From positions 1-50,046 of the IMG/VR virus record IMGVR_UViG_3300045012_000081: a stretch of DNA of 50,046 nucleotides; one strand, written 5' to 3'. How positions within the stretch are numbered: the stretch's first letter is position 1; every line of letters begins with the position of its first letter. Shown piece by piece: positions 38,462 to 46,369 of this stretch. Position numbers and translations under genes: made by a program. Source of the DNA: a virus. The notes beneath the pieces were generated by a model. It made no database searches. It saw only the letters and a list, made by a program, of their open reading frames with translations, and had not been told where the DNA came from.

Positions 38462-39214
38462 ATGAAATTAGGCATCATAGGATTTTCACTCGCGCTAGCC
38501 GCTTGCGGAGGTGGTGGCTCACCCACTCCCGCGCCAACCAGCGCGGCGTCTACTCCACCCTCTCTTGTCATGTCGAAGCCAGGCCCAGCGCTATCCAACC
38601 TGTCCTCGGTCGTAATCGCTCTCTACGGCGATTCGACGATGTGGGGCACAACGCTCGTCAACGGCGTCTATACCCAGTCGCCAGACAACGAGCCGGCTCT
38701 ACTCCAAATAGCCTTCAACACCAGCTTTCCTGGCCGTGTGGCAGTCCTCAACCGCGCCGTACCGGGCTCTACCTGCCCAGAGCTTCTCTACGGCCAACCG
38801 CCAATCGCCCAGCCTTGGGCGGTGGAGATGGCTTCGTCCCCCGCGCAGATCGTCGCGTGGAACCAAGAAATCAACGATGCGTTCATCCCAGGCTACACCG
38901 ACGCGGATGAAATTTACTGCGAGTCCCAACTCGTCGCTATCGCGCGGACTTACGGCAAGACCGTTCTCATCATGTCCGGCAACCCGATTAACGACTCGCA
39001 CAACTCCATCATGTGGTCGTTGACTCACGACATTCTTTACGTCGGGCAGCAACTCCAAGTTCCCGTCATCGACCAGTGGGACACGATACTTAACTGGTAT
39101 CCGGATTGGCAAGCCGATCTGCCTGACAACATTCACCCCGACGCGCGGCTATACACCTACAAAGCCGGCGTTTCTTATAACATCCTTGAGCCCATTGTGG
39201 CCGGAGCCCTGTAA
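38462..39214 (+). CDS. Lipoprotein with SGNH/GDSL hydrolase domain
   Basis: AGGAG lies 6 nt before ATG 38462. Residues 1-15 (MKLGIIGFSLALAAC) are a signal peptide with lipobox LAAC, followed by a Gly/Pro/Ser linker to about residue 48. The hydrolase has block I LYGDSTMWG (nucleophile Ser in GDS), SGNPINDSH as block III-like, and DNIHPD carrying the catalytic Asp-x-x-His. SGNH enzymes remove acyl groups from sugars or lipids. As a lipoprotein it would sit in the host envelope, where it could alter surface sugars. The target is not shown by sequence. Confidence 0.82.
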   Translation: MKLGIIGFSLALAACGGGGSPTPAPTSAASTPPSLVMSKPGPALSNLSSVVIALYGDSTMWGTTLVNGVYTQSPDNEPALLQIAFNTSFPGRVAVLNRAVPGSTCPELLYGQPPIAQPWAVEMASSPAQIVAWNQEINDAFIPGYTDADEIYCESQLVAIARTYGKTVLIMSGNPINDSHNSIMWSLTHDILYVGQQLQVPVIDQWDTILNWYPDWQADLPDNIHPDARLYTYKAGVSYNILEPIVAGAL

Positions 39215-39363
39215 TGGATATTCTCAACCGCATTCACTACGACGACATACGAGGGACTTGGAAAGTCTTCCTCGCTGGCAAAGACGTCGGGAAGGAATTC
39301 AAGACCTCCTCCGAAGCCTTTGCACACTTGCAATCTCTCCTCAAGCCCGGAGCCAAGCCATGA
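39214..39363 (+). CDS. Early protein, 49 aa
   Basis: ATG 39214 overlaps the stop of the SGNH gene (TAATG) and its TGA overlaps the next ATG. Product MDILNRIHYDDIRGTWKVFL ends SEAFAHLQSLLKPGAKP. Small alpha/beta pattern, unknown function. Confidence 0.58.
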   Translation: MDILNRIHYDDIRGTWKVFLAGKDVGKEFKTSSEAFAHLQSLLKPGAKP

Positions 39364-39683
39364 GCCTATGCATCAAGACCGGCGCGGATCTGTGGATCGT
39401 CTCGCGCAATGCCGTTGTCCACTGCGATGCGTACTACGTCGCGCATGAAGGTGGCGCAGGCAACGAGCCAGGCTGTTACGTCTTTCGCCATGCGCAAGGA
39501 GCTTGGTTTTACCCCTCCGGCAAGGCGCGCGAACAATCCAAGGCCCATTGCCACTTTTGGCTCCTCGACGCAGCCATCGACGCACAGCATCGCATCCTCG
39601 AGCTCGAAACCGCTTACGTCATTGTAGCTCCCGAAGGTGACGTACTCGATAACCTCAACTGGGAAACCGGAGATCACGTATGA
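39360..39683 (+). CDS. Early protein, 107 aa
   Basis: ATG 39360 overlaps the upstream stop. Product MSLCIKTGADLWIVSRNAVV with a beta-rich middle (GCYVFRHAQGAWFYPSGKAR) and a helical end. It is coupled to rtcB by overlap. No family was recognised. Confidence 0.62.
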   Translation: MSLCIKTGADLWIVSRNAVVHCDAYYVAHEGGAGNEPGCYVFRHAQGAWFYPSGKAREQSKAHCHFWLLDAAIDAQHRILELETAYVIVAPEGDVLDNLNWETGDHV

Positions 39684-40867
39684 AAGTCATCCAAGAGGCT
39701 GGTCATCGCCCGATCAAAATCTGGACCGACAACGTCGAAGCTAGCGCCATGTCTCAGCTTCTCAACATGGCGCGCATGCCTTTTATCGCCTCCAATGGCG
39801 TAGCTTGCATGCCAGACGTCCACGCAGGCATTGGCGCGACGGTCGGAACCGTCATTGCTACTCATCAAGCTCTCATCCCTGCCGCAGTCGGGGTTGATAT
39901 TGGCTGCGGTATGAATGCTGTACGCTTGTCTCTAAAGGCCAGCGATTTGCCAGATAGCTTGCTTGCGATCCGCCATCAGATTGAGCGGGACGTTCCTCTT
40001 GGCAAGGGTGGCGCGCATCAGCCTAACCGGTTGCCGAGCATCGCCAGCTCCGAGCACGCAATGTGGACTGAACTCGAGCGGATTACTGTGATGCATCCTC
40101 TTCTCGCGAAAAACCATGCGCGGCGGCAGCTTGGCACCCTTGGCTCTGGCAATCACTTCATCGAGCTTTGCGTAGACGAAAACCAAGACGTTTGGATTAT
40201 GCTTCACTCCGGCTCGCGCGGCGTCGGCAACATGATCGGTCGCTACTTTATCGAGCGCGCAAAACGCGAGATGGAGCGGTACTTCATTACGCTCCCCGAC
40301 CAGGACCTCGCCTATTTCCCCGAAAACACGAGCGACTTCAACGACTACGTCGAGGCTATGAACTGGGCGCAAGACTACGCGCTCGAGAACCGGCGCCAGA
40401 TGATGAACGCGATACTTCATGCTTTGCTCGGAAAGGTACCGTCTTTCTCGGTCACGCACGAGGCCATTAACTGCCACCATAACTACACCACGCGGGAGAA
40501 TCATTTTGGCAAAAACCTGTGGATTACGCGCAAAGGAGCAATCCGCGCACGATCTGGTGATATGGGAATCATCCCAGGCAGCATGGGCACGCGTAGTTAC
40601 ATTGTACGAGGCCTTGGGAATACTGAGTCATACTGCAGCTGTAGCCACGGCGCAGGCCGTTGTATGTCCCGTACCGCCGCGCGGCGCCAGTTCACCATCG
40701 CGGACCTCGTTGCCCAGACCGCCGGAGTCGAGTGCCGCAAAGACGAGGCTGTGCTCGACGAGTTACCGTCTGGGTACAAAGACATCGACCAAGTAATGGC
40801 GAATCAAACCGACTTGGTCGAAGTCGTCCATACCCTCAAGCAAGTTCTTTGCGTCAAAGGAGCGTAG
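39680..40867 (+). CDS. rtcB: RNA-splicing ligase RtcB
   Basis: The 395-aa product matches RtcB throughout: ACMPDVHAGIGATVGTVIAT (metal-binding Asp and His), AAVGVDIGCGMNAVR (Cys metal ligand), LGSGNHFIELCVDE (active loop), HSGSRGVGN, HEAINCHHNY, GSMGTRSYIVRG and YCSCSHGAGRCMSRTAA (guanylylated His region). RtcB seals RNA 3'-phosphate or 2',3'-cyclic phosphate ends to 5'-OH ends with GTP and Mn2+. In a phage it could mend tRNAs cut by anticodon nucleases. Slightly shorter than many bacterial forms but with all key motifs. Confidence 0.93.
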   Translation: MKVIQEAGHRPIKIWTDNVEASAMSQLLNMARMPFIASNGVACMPDVHAGIGATVGTVIATHQALIPAAVGVDIGCGMNAVRLSLKASDLPDSLLAIRHQIERDVPLGKGGAHQPNRLPSIASSEHAMWTELERITVMHPLLAKNHARRQLGTLGSGNHFIELCVDENQDVWIMLHSGSRGVGNMIGRYFIERAKREMERYFITLPDQDLAYFPENTSDFNDYVEAMNWAQDYALENRRQMMNAILHALLGKVPSFSVTHEAINCHHNYTTRENHFGKNLWITRKGAIRARSGDMGIIPGSMGTRSYIVRGLGNTESYCSCSHGAGRCMSRTAARRQFTIADLVAQTAGVECRKDEAVLDELPSGYKDIDQVMANQTDLVEVVHTLKQVLCVKGA

Positions 40868-40868
40868 T

Positions 40869-41852
40869 ATGAAAGACAGCCATTCGCGCCAATTCCCTTC
40901 CGTCATTGACTCAACGATGATCGCTGCCCTCGCGTGCCACCGTCGATGGGACTTTGCTTATCAGCAAAACTATATCCCTGATGCGCGCAAGTCCATTCAC
41001 CTCATGGCAGGAGCTAGCTTTGCAAAAGGCCTCGAAGTCATGCGTCTTGCGTGGTCACAAGGTTACTATGACCGACCAGTATACAGAAACTATGTGGACG
41101 AAGCTGGAAATGACCAAAGAGAACTGGACTATCATGAGCACTGCGTTATCGAATCTACCGATGACGCTCTCCAACTCGGCCTTGAAGCCCTCATGCTCGC
41201 CTACGACGAATCCGTGGAGCATAACACAGCTAAAACCCTCGATCGCATGTGTGGAGCCTTGGAATACTACGCCTCCGTCTTTCCCATTGACGATCTCGAG
41301 TTTGGCACCCTTTCGCGCATCAACGATCGCCCGGCAATTGAGTGGAATTTCTGTGCTCCGTTACCTGTTCTTCATCCCGAGACGAACGAACCGCTCTTGT
41401 ACGCCGGGAGACTTGACTGCATTCTGGATGCTTACGGCGGCCGGTATCTTACTGACGATAAAACAACCTCTAGCCTTGGGGCCAGTTGGGCCAATCAATG
41501 GGATATGCGCGGGCAGTTTGTCTCATATGCGTGGGGAGCATCCGAATCTGGTCTACAGATCGATGGTACGCTCGTTCGCGGTATCTCGATCCTCAAGACC
41601 AAGTACGACCATGCCCAAGCCATAGTCCACCAGCCTCGCTGGAAGATCGACGAATGGTTCGCGTCAACCTGCGAGAAGCTTCGCTACGCAATTGACCTCT
41701 ATCGGCGCGGCATCAACGTGGCTGCGTTCGGCGAGGCCTGCAACGAATACGGCGGTTGTGAGTTCAAAACCGTCTGCATGGTCAAGGACCACCCAGCGTG
41801 GATGAACGCAAACTTCGACCAGCGTAACTGGAACCCTTTGGAGCGTCACTAA
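40869..41852 (+). CDS. PD-(D/E)XK nuclease, Cas4/RecB-like
   Basis: The 327-aa product has AGRLDCILDAYGGRYLTDDKTT (Asp plus D-x-K active site) and QFVSYAWG (motif QxxxY), the pattern of PD-(D/E)XK phage exonucleases. The C-terminal CNEYGGCEFKTVC resembles the Cys cluster of Fe-S Cas4/AddB-type nucleases. GGAG precedes the ATG. It may provide the exonuclease for the Sak4-like ATPase and SSB candidate downstream. Confidence 0.82.
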   Translation: MKDSHSRQFPSVIDSTMIAALACHRRWDFAYQQNYIPDARKSIHLMAGASFAKGLEVMRLAWSQGYYDRPVYRNYVDEAGNDQRELDYHEHCVIESTDDALQLGLEALMLAYDESVEHNTAKTLDRMCGALEYYASVFPIDDLEFGTLSRINDRPAIEWNFCAPLPVLHPETNEPLLYAGRLDCILDAYGGRYLTDDKTTSSLGASWANQWDMRGQFVSYAWGASESGLQIDGTLVRGISILKTKYDHAQAIVHQPRWKIDEWFASTCEKLRYAIDLYRRGINVAAFGEACNEYGGCEFKTVCMVKDHPAWMNANFDQRNWNPLERH

Positions 41853-41853
41853 C

Positions 41854-42138
41854 ATGCTCGAACGCCTTCGCTTGTTCTCCCACATCAAGCACCGCAAAAG
41901 TGGGAAAGAGTTCTCGACGCTCCAGAAACTCAACCTCTTCTACTACGCCCAGCGGCGCACGGTCCTCATGCTGCGGTCGCAGTTAGAGCTCCTCGCCGCC
42001 GCGAACCCGACCATCAAAACGCAGTGCTACGATGCACTTCGATCGGTCGGCGCATGCGAGGACGCGCTGTTTAACGAATACACGCGAGATCGCAACGCGC
42101 TTCTTCTACACAAGATGGAGGTGGTTGAAAATGGCTGA
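41854..42138 (+). CDS. Hypothetical helical protein, 94 aa
   Basis: Starts one base after the nuclease stop. Product MLERLRLFSHIKHRKSGKEF then LQKLNLFYYAQRRTVLMLRS: basic and helical with a hydrophobic centre. Its end overlaps the next gene. Unknown function. Confidence 0.62.
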   Translation: MLERLRLFSHIKHRKSGKEFSTLQKLNLFYYAQRRTVLMLRSQLELLAAANPTIKTQCYDALRSVGACEDALFNEYTRDRNALLLHKMEVVENG

Positions 42139-42493
42139 TCATGAATGGCAAATCGGGGACGAAGTCGAGTACATTTACTCCAGTGGTAAGCCCTCTGGTC
42201 ACTTCGGTATTATATTTGAGCTCAAGCCAAAAGAAAGCAGCTATAAGCAATTTGTCTCTGTCCGTGACTACACTTGTAATTCTTGTGGTTTAGACCGTTA
42301 TGAAGGAGATCAACATTACGTTCTCTGGTATGCCGAGGGTTTACCAACCGAGGAAGAGCGCATTGAAAGCGGTTGGCTCAGTCTGCGCAAGCCCTCACCA
42401 CAGGCCGAAACCCGCATTGGTCTCTGCCGCGAATCCATCGACTGGACCGCGCACGAGGAACTCAAACGCCTAGCCCTGGGGAACCAAAAATGA
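42131..42493 (+). CDS. Hypothetical protein, 120 aa, SH3-like start
   Basis: Product MADHEWQIGDEVEYIYSSGK, with a CNSC pair (YTCNSCGLDRYEGDQ) and a helical end. Codon use in 42190-42340 is visibly more AT-rich than the neighbours, which may mark recent acquisition. Function unknown. Confidence 0.62.
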   Translation: MADHEWQIGDEVEYIYSSGKPSGHFGIIFELKPKESSYKQFVSVRDYTCNSCGLDRYEGDQHYVLWYAEGLPTEEERIESGWLSLRKPSPQAETRIGLCRESIDWTAHEELKRLALGNQK

Positions 42494-42705
42494 CCATCCG
42501 CTCCCGCACGGCGAAAGCCGTTCTCAAGCGAACTGCGACGGAGGTCCGTTACCCGGAGCCCGGCTTTGTCGAGCTCTCCTTGTCCGCGCATGAAGCCCAG
42601 CTCCTGCGTCAGATCGCCCAGTATCTGGCCACCGACGGTGACGAACTGCCGGTCAACCTTGCCGAAGCGATACAGTTCGCCGGCTGGCTAGTGAGGAAAC
42701 TATGA
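42490..42705 (+). CDS. Hypothetical protein, 71 aa
   Basis: ATGA overlap with the previous gene. Product MTIRSRTAKAVLKRTATEVR then ELSLSAHEAQLLRQIAQYLA, helical with basic start. May be a small DNA-binding protein; unassigned. Confidence 0.6.
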   Translation: MTIRSRTAKAVLKRTATEVRYPEPGFVELSLSAHEAQLLRQIAQYLATDGDELPVNLAEAIQFAGWLVRKL

Positions 42706-42893
42706 AGCTCAAACCCGGAACGTTCACTCGCTATGGCAGCTCGTTTTACTACATGCCGCATCCAGATACCGTTCGTATGCGCTCTAGCTGGTTACCTTGG
42801 CGCGCCATTGCCGCGAGACGCTACATGGACCAAGAGTGCTCCGAATACTGCGACAAGCTCTACAACGAGCCGGAGCAGGAGCCCAAGCCGTGA
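42702..42893 (+). CDS. Hypothetical protein, 63 aa
   Basis: ATGA overlap on the left and GTGA overlap on the right. Product MKLKPGTFTRYGSSFYYMPH with RSSWLPWRAIAARRYMDQEC; basic and aromatic. Unknown function. Confidence 0.58.
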   Translation: MKLKPGTFTRYGSSFYYMPHPDTVRMRSSWLPWRAIAARRYMDQECSEYCDKLYNEPEQEPKP

Positions 42894-43186
42894 CCTCCTA
42901 CACCCACTTCACCGTCGAGGCCGAACATGTTTTCACAGAGGAGCTCTTCCCCTACTCCCAAAACATTGCGTTTCTCTGCGAGATTTGTGGACGAGAATGG
43001 GCGCGATGTGAGTTTAGCAAAAGTGCCAGATGGCGTTTTATTACAGACCACTGTGCACAGTGTGACGCTTCGTGGGGAGGTTCTTTGTTTAACCTACATG
43101 ATAAGCAGTTCCATGCTTGTCTCCCCCGCGCGGTCTTGATGCGGGAATTACTCTTGGAGCTTTCGCGCCATGGCACTGCTATTTGA
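42890..43186 (+). CDS. Zinc-finger-like protein, 98 aa
   Basis: GTG 42890 overlaps the preceding stop. Cys pairs CEICGREWARC and CAQCDASW suggest a zinc ribbon; the C-terminal helix is LPRAVLMRELLLELSRHG. Unknown function. Confidence 0.6.
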   Translation: MTSYTHFTVEAEHVFTEELFPYSQNIAFLCEICGREWARCEFSKSARWRFITDHCAQCDASWGGSLFNLHDKQFHACLPRAVLMRELLLELSRHGTAI

Positions 43187-43409
43187 AGCCGTTGTTCCCG
43201 CCGGCCAGCGTCTCGCGCAAGGAGGCGGCTGTAACTTTTTCTGGCTCCAGTTTAACAACTGTGCCGGAGAGTCATTGAAGATCACCGTCGAGACTCTCTC
43301 CAAAGTCGCGCTCGATCCAACCGATGGTGTTGTGCTATCCGACTTTGCTGACGAGGAAGAGCCAGACGAGATCCCACCGCACGACTACCTGCCGCGAGGC
43401 TTCTTGTGA
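43170..43409 (+). CDS. Hypothetical protein, 79 aa
   Basis: Overlaps the preceding gene by 17 nt. Product MALLFEAVVPAGQRLAQGGG continues CNFFWLQFNNCAGESLKITV and an acidic tail (FADEEEPDEIPPHDYL). Unknown function. Confidence 0.58.
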   Translation: MALLFEAVVPAGQRLAQGGGCNFFWLQFNNCAGESLKITVETLSKVALDPTDGVVLSDFADEEEPDEIPPHDYLPRGFL

Positions 43410-43666
43410 GACGTAACAACACCAGCGGCATCGTTGGCGTATGTTGGGAGCCCTCCAACCAACGATGGTCAGCTAAAGCCTATAGCGGCGGCAAACGCCA
43501 CCTCCTCTACGAAGGCCCAAACTTTCTAACTGCATGTTGTGCGCGCAAATCCTGGGAAAACCAAGTGCGCAAAGGAGCCAATCATGAAACTGACCTACGA
43601 CGAGCTTTTAGCCCTGTCGTCCCATCGGCAGATCACCTCGCGTGCACAGCTGTCTGCTTACCTTGA
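43406..43666 (+). CDS. AP2-type DNA-binding domain protein, possibly a homing-endonuclease remnant
   Basis: GTG 43406 overlaps the preceding stop. Residues 3-58 fit an AP2 domain: NNTSGIVGVCWEPSNQRWSA, KAYSGGKRHLLYEGPNF, then ACCARKSWENQVRKG. The same ACCARKSxExxV ending occurs in the HNH-AP2 protein at 45661. The last 27 residues run out of frame over the next gene and look unlike protein-coding sequence, as if the normal stop was lost. It may be the C-terminal half of a former HNH-AP2 endonuclease. Confidence 0.65.
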   Translation: MRRNNTSGIVGVCWEPSNQRWSAKAYSGGKRHLLYEGPNFLTACCARKSWENQVRKGANHETDLRRAFSPVVPSADHLACTAVCLP

Positions 43667-44192
43667 CAATGACGCGCTCGAGTGCTTGATCTGCGGCAAG
43701 TGCTTCATTAACCTCGGCGCGCATATCAAGCCCGCGCACAACGTCACGGTGATCGAGTACAAGCGCGCCTTCGGTATTCCGCGGCGTTATGGAGTCATCG
43801 GCCGCGCGATGAAAGCGCACCTTCAAGACCTCGCGCACTCTCCGCATCGCATCGAGGAAGCTCGCGCGCTAGGCCAGATCTACGGCCATGACAACGGCGG
43901 ATTGCATCTAACCAAGCCCCCTCTCTACAGCCAACAAACGAGAGGGAATAGCAAACCCAAGGTTTTGCCGACGATAAAACCCGAGGTTATTCAGCAAACT
44001 TACGTCGCGACGCGCAAAACGTTTAACGAGTGGGCCGAAGAGCAGGCTAAACTCAAGGGGCAAACAGAGCCTCCCGTAGATTCTATGAAGACCTACGACG
44101 AACACTCGGCCCAGCACCGACTAGCAAAGCTCGAGGGCCTTATGCTAGTTTTCTACACTGCCCTCAAGGAGTATTTCCGTGAAACTACTTGA
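43584..44192 (+). CDS. Ros/MucR-like zinc finger regulator, 202 aa
   Basis: AAGGAG lies 6 nt before ATG 43584. The N-terminal half has CLICGKCFINLGAHIKPAHN (C-x2-C and H-x4-H), then VIEYKRAFGIPRRYGVIGRA, the pattern of the Ros/MucR zinc finger (CLxxGKxFxxLxxHLxxxHxxTxxEYR). This family represses genes in alphaproteobacteria, and phages carry copies. The C-terminal half is helical and polar. It could act on a recurring intergenic motif in this genome, which is inference. Confidence 0.78.
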   Translation: MKLTYDELLALSSHRQITSRAQLSAYLDNDALECLICGKCFINLGAHIKPAHNVTVIEYKRAFGIPRRYGVIGRAMKAHLQDLAHSPHRIEEARALGQIYGHDNGGLHLTKPPLYSQQTRGNSKPKVLPTIKPEVIQQTYVATRKTFNEWAEEQAKLKGQTEPPVDSMKTYDEHSAQHRLAKLEGLMLVFYTALKEYFRETT

Positions 44193-44502
44193 ATTTCAAA
44201 TGTCTGGTACCGCGCACTCTGCCGCGTACAAAGCCCACAAGGCCGATATCTCCGCCGGCGACGACCTTAACTTCTTGCGCGATCCGCACAACCAGTATGA
44301 CTCTGCCGCGATCAAAGTTTTTTGGCGAGGCGAACACATCGGCTGGGTTCCCAAAAAGCTTGGCGAGGCCAAGGCCATGCTTGATCGTTTGCTCGAAAGC
44401 GAGGAATTCCTCATCGACCCCATTGTCGAGTCCCACGAGGTCGATAACCCGGTTGATATGCAGCTCACCGTCACCGTTGAAATCTATTCCTTCGAGGAGT
44501 AA
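44179..44502 (+). CDS. HIRAN-domain protein
   Basis: GTG 44179 has GGAG 7 nt upstream. The 107-aa product fits HIRAN: LNFLRDPHNQYDSAAIKVFW, RGEHIGWVPKKLGEAKAML. HIRAN domains recognise ssDNA or damaged and stalled-fork DNA ends, normally as parts of larger helicases and nucleases; here it stands alone. A role in repair or recombination with the neighbouring Sak4-like ATPase is likely. Confidence 0.8.
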   Translation: MKLLEFQMSGTAHSAAYKAHKADISAGDDLNFLRDPHNQYDSAAIKVFWRGEHIGWVPKKLGEAKAMLDRLLESEEFLIDPIVESHEVDNPVDMQLTVTVEIYSFEE

Positions 44503-44507
44503 TCACC

Positions 44508-44798
44508 ATGCACAACTACAACTCTAGTATCGAGTCCCACTCCCACGACGACGCGGATTTGAAGCAGGACGTTGACTGGGCCCTTAGCAACCAAATGCCT
44601 GCCGCCCTGCGCTGGCGCGTATGCGCGCTGAACGAACAAGGCGGTACCGTCTTCTCCGCAATTGTCACCGTCCCCGAAGTAGCCGACGCAATGCAGTTTG
44701 CCGCGCAAGGCCTCTACAACAATCAGTTCGTTGACTACGACAACGACTGGGTGCCAGGACCCGTCGCCAAGCTCACGATCGAAAAGGTGCTCGGATGA
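44508..44798 (+). CDS. Hypothetical protein, 96 aa
   Basis: Product MHNYNSSIESHSHDDADLKQ with ALRWRVCALNEQGGTVFSAI and ADAMQFAAQGLYNNQFVDYD; alpha/beta, unknown. Its stop overlaps the start of the Sak4-like gene, suggesting coupled expression. Confidence 0.62.
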   Translation: MHNYNSSIESHSHDDADLKQDVDWALSNQMPAALRWRVCALNEQGGTVFSAIVTVPEVADAMQFAAQGLYNNQFVDYDNDWVPGPVAKLTIEKVLG

Positions 44799-45664
44799 CC
44801 GACTACCTCACCCTCACGCCCGACAGCGAGCTAACCGGCCTGAACCTCTGCGTCCAAGGCGACGGTGGCACAGGCAAAACTCACTCCATCGGTACGCTCG
44901 TCGACTACGGCCTTGATCCCGCGCACCCACTCGAGGTCTACGTCCAGATGCTTGAGCCAGGCCTCGAAACTCTCAAAGGCTACTGGGTCGACCGCGGCAA
45001 GCCTATTCCGCCTAACCTCCACTGGTCCTACATTCGCCCAACTACGGCTGACCTCGACGCAATGATTGGCGCGTCAACCAAGGTCAATACCCTCAACCAC
45101 AAAGCCCTGGCCGAAATGCAGGATCCTGAACGAGGCAAGTATGCAAAGTGGACAGACATCCAACGAAACCTCAACGGCTTCGTCGATGCCCGAGACGGGA
45201 AGAATCACGGTCGAGTCTATGACTGGGGACTTGATCGCGTGCTGGTCATGGACGGGCTCACTGGCTTCTGCCGTGCTGCAATGTCCTTGGTTATTGGAGG
45301 CAAGCCTGTTAGAAGCCAGTCGGACTGGGGGATCGCTCAAGGTGAAGTCGAAAAAATGCTCCTTTATCTTACGGATTCCTGCAGGTGCCATTTCGTCCTT
45401 CTCTCGCACATTGAGCGAGAGACTGATCAAGTCCTTGGAGGAAGCAAGATAATGGTCTCGGCCTTGGGTCAAAAGCTCGCGCCGAAGTTGCCTCCAATGT
45501 TCTCCGACGTGGTTATGTCGGTTCGCGAAGGCTCAGCCTTCACTTGGGACACGAGCAATCCCCAGGCTGTACTAAAGGCCCGCAACCTGCCCATTGCCGC
45601 GAACCAGAAGCAGGACTTCGCGCCGATCTTTAACAAATGGAAAAAGAGGAACGAAGCGCAATGA
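44795..45664 (+). CDS. Sak4-like RecA-fold ATPase (AAA_24), recombination
   Basis: The 289-aa product has Walker A CVQGDGGTGKTHSIGT near residue 22 and Walker B-like DRVLVMDGLTGFCRAAM. The layout matches AAA_24/Sak4 phage recombinases of RecA fold, which anneal or exchange strands together with an SSB. The C-terminal part KAPNLP-like (KARNLPIAANQKQDFAPI) is typical of this family. ATGA overlap with the following HNH gene. Confidence 0.8.
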   Translation: MTDYLTLTPDSELTGLNLCVQGDGGTGKTHSIGTLVDYGLDPAHPLEVYVQMLEPGLETLKGYWVDRGKPIPPNLHWSYIRPTTADLDAMIGASTKVNTLNHKALAEMQDPERGKYAKWTDIQRNLNGFVDARDGKNHGRVYDWGLDRVLVMDGLTGFCRAAMSLVIGGKPVRSQSDWGIAQGEVEKMLLYLTDSCRCHFVLLSHIERETDQVLGGSKIMVSALGQKLAPKLPPMFSDVVMSVREGSAFTWDTSNPQAVLKARNLPIAANQKQDFAPIFNKWKKRNEAQ

Positions 45665-46080
45665 GTACTTATACCGCGTGGGTTAATATGCATACACGCT
45701 GTACTAACCCAAACTATCACGGTACTGATCGCTATCGTGGTAGAGGTATTATGTACTGCGCAAAATGGGAGCGTTTTGATATCTTTTTAAAAGAAATGGG
45801 GGAGAAACCCGAAGGTACGCAGTTAGAACGCTCTAATAATAACGAAGGCTATTACAAGGAAAATTGCGTATGGGCTACTGCTACGCAGCAGGCGCGAAAT
45901 CGTCGTGTGCGTCGCACCAGTAAAACTGGTGTATCCGCTGTGCATTGGTGTACTACATTCAACATCTGGTTGGCTAAAGATTTTGAAAAGAATACTTTGT
46001 ACAGAGGTCAAGACTTTTTTGAAGCATGCTGCGCTCGTAAATCTTTTGAAGCAAAGGTTAAAAATGGCCTCTATTCTTGA
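45661..46080 (+). CDS. HNH homing endonuclease with AP2 DNA-binding domain
   Basis: ATG 45661 overlaps the ATPase stop. Residues 3-85: YTAWVNMHTRCTNPNYHGTD, YRGRGIMYCAKW, then ERSNNNEGYYKENCVWATAT, the usual HNH-family signature (…LDRxDNxGxYxPxNCRWAT). Residues 88-135 are an AP2 domain (KTGVSAVHWCTTFNIWLAKD; ACCARKSFEAKVKNG). Base composition is clearly AT-richer than the flanking genes, marking a mobile insert between the ATPase and SSB-like genes. Confidence 0.85.
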   Translation: MSTYTAWVNMHTRCTNPNYHGTDRYRGRGIMYCAKWERFDIFLKEMGEKPEGTQLERSNNNEGYYKENCVWATATQQARNRRVRRTSKTGVSAVHWCTTFNIWLAKDFEKNTLYRGQDFFEACCARKSFEAKVKNGLYS

Positions 46081-46360
46081 GCAAGATTTCCAAAAGGCTT
46101 TGAACCCTAATGGGAAAGCTGTTGGGCGCAAGATGCCGCCACTTGTCCAACAGATGATGAGAGTGTTCTTTTATTGTGGTTGGTCCGCTGGTGCCTCCCG
46201 CATCATGCAAGCCGGCCGCATGCTGGACGAGACTTCACAAATGCTCGCCATCATGGAAATCATGGATTGTATAGAGAAAGACTACCTCTTTCTCGGCAAA
46301 CCTAAGGAGGAATTAATCAGCAGCCCCGAGTTTGACTCCAACCTTCCTGAAATTAATTGA
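46064..46360 (+). CDS. Hypothetical protein, 98 aa
   Basis: Starts within the last codons of the HNH gene. Product MASILEQDFQKALNPNGKAV, then PLVQQMMRVFFYCGWSAGAS: helical, with a middle segment shared by other short phage proteins. Unknown function. Confidence 0.62.
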   Translation: MASILEQDFQKALNPNGKAVGRKMPPLVQQMMRVFFYCGWSAGASRIMQAGRMLDETSQMLAIMEIMDCIEKDYLFLGKPKEELISSPEFDSNLPEIN

Positions 46361-46369
46361 GACCCTATC

